Source: Trichostrongylus colubriformis (taxonomy: Eukaryota > Nematoda > Chromadorea > Rhabditida > Trichostrongylidae). Taken from it: a DNA stretch of 64,000 nt. Location: contig OZ022260.1 of NCBI GenBank assembly GCA_963978905.1, forward strand, positions 38,066,259-38,130,258, in the 5' to 3' direction. Positions 62,501 through 64,000 of this stretch are shown piece by piece. How positions within the stretch are numbered: the stretch's first letter is position 1; the number at the start of each line of letters is the position of its first letter. A program made the position numbers and the translations under genes. The notes beneath the pieces are model-generated. The model was not told the origin of the DNA. It was given only the letters and a program-made list of their open reading frames with translations, and did not search any database.

Positions 62501-63831
62501 TGACACGACAAGCGGATGAGTGGCTCTCCTATTGCTTATTCTCCTTCCCAATACAGATATGGATGAGTTTGATCGATGGCTCATACCACCCCTGCAGCAT
62601 CATCCGTTGGATTGGTGCTTTCCCCTAGACAGATCGTCCACCAGATTATAGAAGTTGCAGACTGAAGCCCTTACTCGTTCAGTATACTCGTGAGGCTAGC
62701 GCTAACTAAACTCCACTGTTCCAAGCATCTGAACAATTACTTCAGTAGCAGCGTTCAGGAAGCATAATGATATGGAGTCCACTTTTCATGATTTTACGCG
62801 ACATAAGAAAGTACGCGTTGTGATCGAATGATGCTCTTTTTGTGAGAAAAAATGCTGTTTAAGCCTAGTTTGAGTTCCAAAAATAAAGTTGCAAAAACCG
62901 GTCAGTAGAATAGGGCCTATTACTTTAACTTTGAAAACATTTGATTCTCTCACCTCTTTCATCATCGTGTTCTGCACTTGCTATAAATAGAAGTAGTATG
63001 AAAAGAAATAAAGCTTATTCCGTTCATCACATTATCTAAAATACTTACCAACGCTTTCCTTCGACTTTGAAAGTTTGCCTGAAAGCAAAGGAATCCGATT
63101 TTCGCGGGGAATCGAGAGGAGAGCGCAATATTTTGCTGCGCTTGTTAGATTTTCATTAAGAACCGCGGGTAACCTTGTAAAGCTATGTAGGATCCTAAGA
63201 GAAAACAGCATTTTTACAAAATAGCTGGCCAAATAGTTTTTTGGAGAGTCCAGATGTTTCAAAAATGCTCTACACAAGACCCTTCAACTCTTTAGTGGTG
63301 GTCGCCATGGTTTGGCAAAAAAGGGGGACTGCGTTCACTATAAGGGAAAACTGTAGATCGAAGTGGACGATTGAGGTAAGATGTGCATCAAGAGAGTTAC
63401 AATAAGGCCCAGCGCACGTTGTCTACTATCGCTATGTTGTTGCTCCGCCTCTAAATGGACGCGTCAAGCGCTGCCTGTAATCGCCGCTCGTCACAGATCC
63501 ACGTGGTCCGTTCGATAGGTCTTTGCGGCTCTGCATGAGAAGATCGTCTGCTGCGATAACCAGTTAATGCAATAAGCGTCAGTTACTTTGGTTGTCGACA
63601 CTTCATTTCCTCATTTCTGTCCCTTCGCATCAATTAACAACCCATGTAGTTTAACACTATATATCAAATTATCACCCCAATGCCTCAGAGCACGATGACA
63701 GCTAGTCGGTCACAGTATGATACAATTGAGACTTACTTGCTTCTGCTTCACTTTCTTTGGAATGTTTCTCGAAGCTACCCCCTGAAACTGGTGGATGAAA
63801 TATTCGTTCATCGCTCACAGTAATGAATCAT
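38527..63831 (-). CDS. Divergent SLC6 (sodium:neurotransmitter symporter family, snf-type) protein, 21 coding exons, 708 aa
   Basis: Minus-strand exons in coding order: 63,831-63,819; 63,781-63,737; 63,078-63,049; 62,971-62,954; 59,113-59,087; 55,536-55,385; 55,325-55,184; 53,101-52,967; 52,353-52,201; 50,030-49,943; 47,888-47,753; 46,237-46,091; 45,494-45,415; 44,239-44,112; 42,922-42,768; 41,341-41,237; 41,011-40,877; 40,800-40,651; 40,526-40,479; 39,268-39,161; 38,658-38,527. They total 2,127 nt with every phase matching. Residues 1-95 are a charged cytoplasmic tail. TM1 is at about 115-136. TM2 ends FLELALGQ (exon 8). EL2 has Cys pairs (exons 9-10), TM5 is in exon 12, TM6 carries LPQLGFGG (366-373), TM10 has ICYFYG (exon 18), TM12 has LSPIPICAI (exon 20), and the tail has WRRLFRPDAELWGP (676-689). 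These are SLC6 hallmarks in order. TM1 lacks the family's GNxWRFP: Asn130 remains, but Met133 and Asn135 replace Arg and Pro. It is probably a plasma-membrane protein; transport activity is doubtful. C. elegans has atypical snf members (for example SNF-12); which one this matches is undetermined. Confidence 0.88.
39677..39736. repeat. Perfect 28-bp hairpin with a 4-nt loop
   Basis: CCGCCAATGGGTTCCCTGGT…GGAGCA is followed after TTTC by its exact complement TGCTCCATACCAGGGAACCC…GCGG. Pairing continues weakly outward. It lies in the SLC6 intron between exons 19 and 20. The perfect arms suit a foldback transposon centre better than a miRNA precursor. Confidence 0.85.
39835..40015. repeat. Solo arm of the foldback family seen at 28.6-29.9 kb
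   Basis: Matches the right arm at 29,770-29,925 and extends past it to include the ATGAGGCTTCGGGACA end matched at 28,578-28,595. No partner arm was found nearby, so it is a solo arm or deletion remnant. Located in an SLC6 intron. Confidence 0.65.
41945..42185. mobile_element. Foldback MITE with GACGCCGGTGTCAAA motif
   Basis: A left block (CATACTTTGCGCACACGTCA, then TTTGACGCCGGTGTCAAA) is mirrored on the right (GACACCGGCGTCATTTGACG … TGTGCGCAAAGTATG). About 240 bp in an SLC6 intron. Non-coding. Confidence 0.7.
43012..43250. mobile_element. MITE with GTGTGTACCCTTATGTC ends, copy 1
   Basis: Left end GTGTGTACCCTTATGTCAGG and right end CCTGACATAAAGGTACACAC are inverse, and the element is 239 bp long. 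The copy at 46,637-46,872 shares interior and ends. Non-coding, in an SLC6 intron. Confidence 0.8.
43425..43875. mobile_element. Long-TIR foldback element, copy 2
   Basis: Same family as 13,835-14,270 and 53,253-53,605. Arms contain CGCGAAAAAGTGAGAATTTG on the left and its inverse on the right, with GGAAAAAACAG-type outer ends and a GC-rich centre. In an SLC6 intron. Confidence 0.75.
44350..45330. other. GC-rich intronic segment of unknown origin
   Basis: About 1 kb clearly more GC-rich than the flanking intron, lacking the inverted-repeat structure of its neighbours. Short minus-strand open frames at 45,079-45,414 read like a low-quality retroelement fragment, but I cannot match any motif. 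No exon of the host gene falls here. Confidence 0.35.
46637..46872. mobile_element. MITE with GTGTGTACCCTTATGTC ends, copy 2
   Basis: Same ends and interior as 43,012-43,250, in the same orientation. It lies within the intron between exons 11 and 12 of the SLC6-family gene. Confidence 0.8.
49664..49850. repeat. GC-rich dispersed repeat, family of 13,510-13,700
   Basis: Inverted ends GGCAGAGCGTGGCTGCGT and ACGCAGCCACGCTCTGCC. It shares its interior with the copies at 13.5 and 58.8 kb. In an SLC6 intron. Confidence 0.7.
50433..51333 (-). pseudogene. Mariner-family transposon, different lineage, inactivated
   Basis: Ends TTAGGTTGGCTGATAAATTC and GAATTTATCAGCCAACCTAA are perfect inverse repeats in TA-rich flanks. 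On the minus strand the helix-turn-helix region (51,180-50,740) includes QAVQQNPTASTRQLSQMFGC. The C-terminal block (50,832-50,581) includes YSPGLAPSDYHLFSPLKRYL. Several frameshifts and a missing central catalytic segment leave it dead. The ends differ from the other mariners here, so it is a separate family. It lies in the SLC6 intron between exons 9 and 10. Confidence 0.85.
51847..51998 (+). other. Possible stray C-terminal coding exon (weak)
   Basis: After a TTTTTTAG acceptor, 150 nt read through a hydrophobic stretch (YVVSASVIAAVFNQLLRILI) and a tail ending RKWQLHHVF before TGA. It is antisense to the SLC6-family gene and inside its intron. I found no partner exon, so it may be chance. 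Confidence 0.2.
53253..53605. mobile_element. Long-TIR foldback element, copy 3
   Basis: Left arm GAATCGTCCACGACAAAATA…CGCGAAAAAGTGAG is mirrored by the right arm. The shortest copy of the family, inside the SLC6 intron between exons 7 and 8. Confidence 0.75.
53629..54089. mobile_element. MITE with CACACAACGCGATAATCA ends, copy 1
   Basis: Left AGCACACAACGCGATAATCA and right CTGATTATCGCGTGGTGTAC are inverse. About 460 bp, with an inner inverted repeat (CCAACCAAATCCCACGTGG type). It shares the whole layout with the copy at 54,551-55,014. Confidence 0.8.
54551..55014. mobile_element. MITE with CACACAACGCGATAATCA ends, copy 2
   Basis: Ends GGCACACAACGCGATAATCA and TGATTATCGCGTGATGTGCC. 464 bp, same internal inverted blocks as copy 1 about 460 bp away, in the same intron. 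Confidence 0.8.
55562..57530 (+). mobile_element. 5'-truncated non-LTR retrotransposon (CR1/jockey-like LINE)
   Basis: A reverse-transcriptase frame (55,575-57,149), then a frameshifted tail, then a 3' end of repeated AATA units (57,482-57,527). No endonuclease domain precedes it, so the copy is 5'-truncated, as is usual for LINEs. It lies antisense in the SLC6 intron between exons 5 and 6. Its 5' edge is within about 30 nt of the exon 6 acceptor. Confidence 0.85.
55575..57149 (+). pseudogene. LINE reverse transcriptase, 5'-truncated and frameshifted
   Basis: The 524-residue open frame carries ordered RT motifs: NYRPICLTSSISKVMER, then QHGFRRHRST, YIDYAKAFDSI, SGVPQGTCLGPLLF, IYADDSKIY (Tyr291-Asp294) and a thumb region with RDLGI. 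Near 57,085 the expected C-terminus switches frame: VVKLWNSLGHDFFKW is read in the next frame to a TAA at 57,272-57,274, and the first frame stops early. The catalytic YADD is intact, but the missing 5' half and the frameshift make it inactive. The motif set fits CR1/jockey-type LINEs; the exact clade is not settled. Confidence 0.85.
57935..58260. repeat. Dispersed repeat shared with about 10,840-11,160
   Basis: Both copies share GTG-GCAAAACT(T)CGCATTGAAAA, a GCGCGGC block, CAACCTATCCC and GTGACGCAGAGGG-like stretches in order. Non-coding repeat in an SLC6 intron. Confidence 0.6.
58795..58975. repeat. GC-rich dispersed repeat, family of 13,510-13,700
   Basis: Ends GGCAGGGCGTGGCTGCGT and ACGCAGCCACGCCTTACC. 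Same interior as 49,664-49,850. Confidence 0.7.
61310..61536. mobile_element. MITE with GGGTCAAATAAAGTCGGGG ends
   Basis: Left GGGTCAAATAAAGTCGGGG and right CCCCGACTTTATTTGACCC are perfect 19-bp inverse repeats. Inner arms (ACGTCAAAGCTTC and GAGCTTTGACGT) are also inverse. 227 bp, in an SLC6 intron. A relative with similar inner arms lies at about 35,955-36,150. Confidence 0.8.
62250..62490. mobile_element. MITE with GGGTGTGTGCAGATATGACA ends, copy 2
   Basis: Perfect-looking inverse ends (GGGTGTGTGCAGATATGACA and TGTCATATCTGCACACACCC) enclose about 240 bp related to 9,071-9,310 in inverted orientation. In the SLC6 intron between exons 4 and 5. Confidence 0.8.
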
Positions 63832-63880
63832 TCTATTGACCTACTGTCTCTCTGCTTTTCGACTTCGAGCCTTTACCTAG
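63832..63880 (-). promoter_or_regulatory. Probable 5'UTR and spliced-leader acceptor of the SLC6-family gene
   Basis: Minus-strand TTTTCATTCTAG (its AG at 63,878-63,877) is a good nematode acceptor. It is followed by 45 nt without a usable in-frame start and then the ATG at 63,831. The first coding exon is only 13 nt before GTGAGC. I read the acceptor as an SL site or the end of a 5' non-coding intron. Confidence 0.4.
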
Positions 63881-64000
63881 AATGAAAATAATGTACAGGA
63901 CTTGAATGCAAGTCAAAAATTCTGCACTGAAACGAGTTCGAAGCTTGGCACAGTTTGACACTATGCCAAAATTCGAACTCGTGGCTCTGGACACGATATC

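Noticed and set aside
63819..63876. Coding exon directly from the CTAG acceptor at 63,876
   Set aside because: All frames from that acceptor hit stops before the GTGAGC donor except the one that opens at the ATG at 63,831, so the upstream part is taken as 5'UTR.

Overview
The window looks like nuclear DNA of a strongylid (hookworm-like) nematode. The evidence is short exons with TTTCAG/TTACAG acceptors, probable spliced-leader acceptors next to start codons, a cuticlin-type ZP gene, a nematode-style SLC6 (snf) gene, and many mariner, Tc1-like and foldback elements. The species call is inference. Bacterial features (operons, RBS, CRISPR) are not expected and none was seen. No single long ORF marks the host genes; both main genes were found by joining short exons whose splice phases agree.

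Layout. (1) 1-3,599: intergenic, with a Tc1-like MITE and a CA microsatellite. (2) 3,600-14,512, minus strand: a complete 8-exon cuticlin-like ZP-domain gene (339 aa). Its two large introns hold a mariner relic, a nested terminal-inverted-repeat element with tRNA-like repeats, and a MITE. (3) 14,513-33,039: about 18.5 kb with no gene I can support. It holds an inverted duplication with a shared reading frame, three Tc1-like elements, a 146-bp tandem repeat, a mariner nested in a foldback element, and other repeats. (4) 33,040-34,400, plus strand: three phase-compatible 3' exons of an unidentified single-pass membrane protein with a cysteine-rich ectodomain. A lone plus-strand exon at 36,796-36,882 faintly resembles a LisH-type helix. 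(5) 38,436-63,876, minus strand: a 25-kb, 21-exon gene for a divergent SLC6 sodium:neurotransmitter symporter-family protein (708 aa). A chain of micro-exons encodes a charged cytoplasmic N-terminus. A 5'-truncated LINE, a mariner and many MITEs sit in its introns.

The two reconstructed genes are the solid result: every splice junction is in frame and family motifs appear in the right order. A ZP cuticlin would act in the extracellular cuticle matrix and an SLC6 protein in a membrane, and nothing here links them functionally. The SLC6 protein keeps the overall fold signature but has lost most of the canonical TM1 substrate/sodium motif, so it may be a non-transporting or re-specialised member. 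Repeats make up much of the rest, mostly short non-autonomous DNA transposons present in two or three copies within the window.
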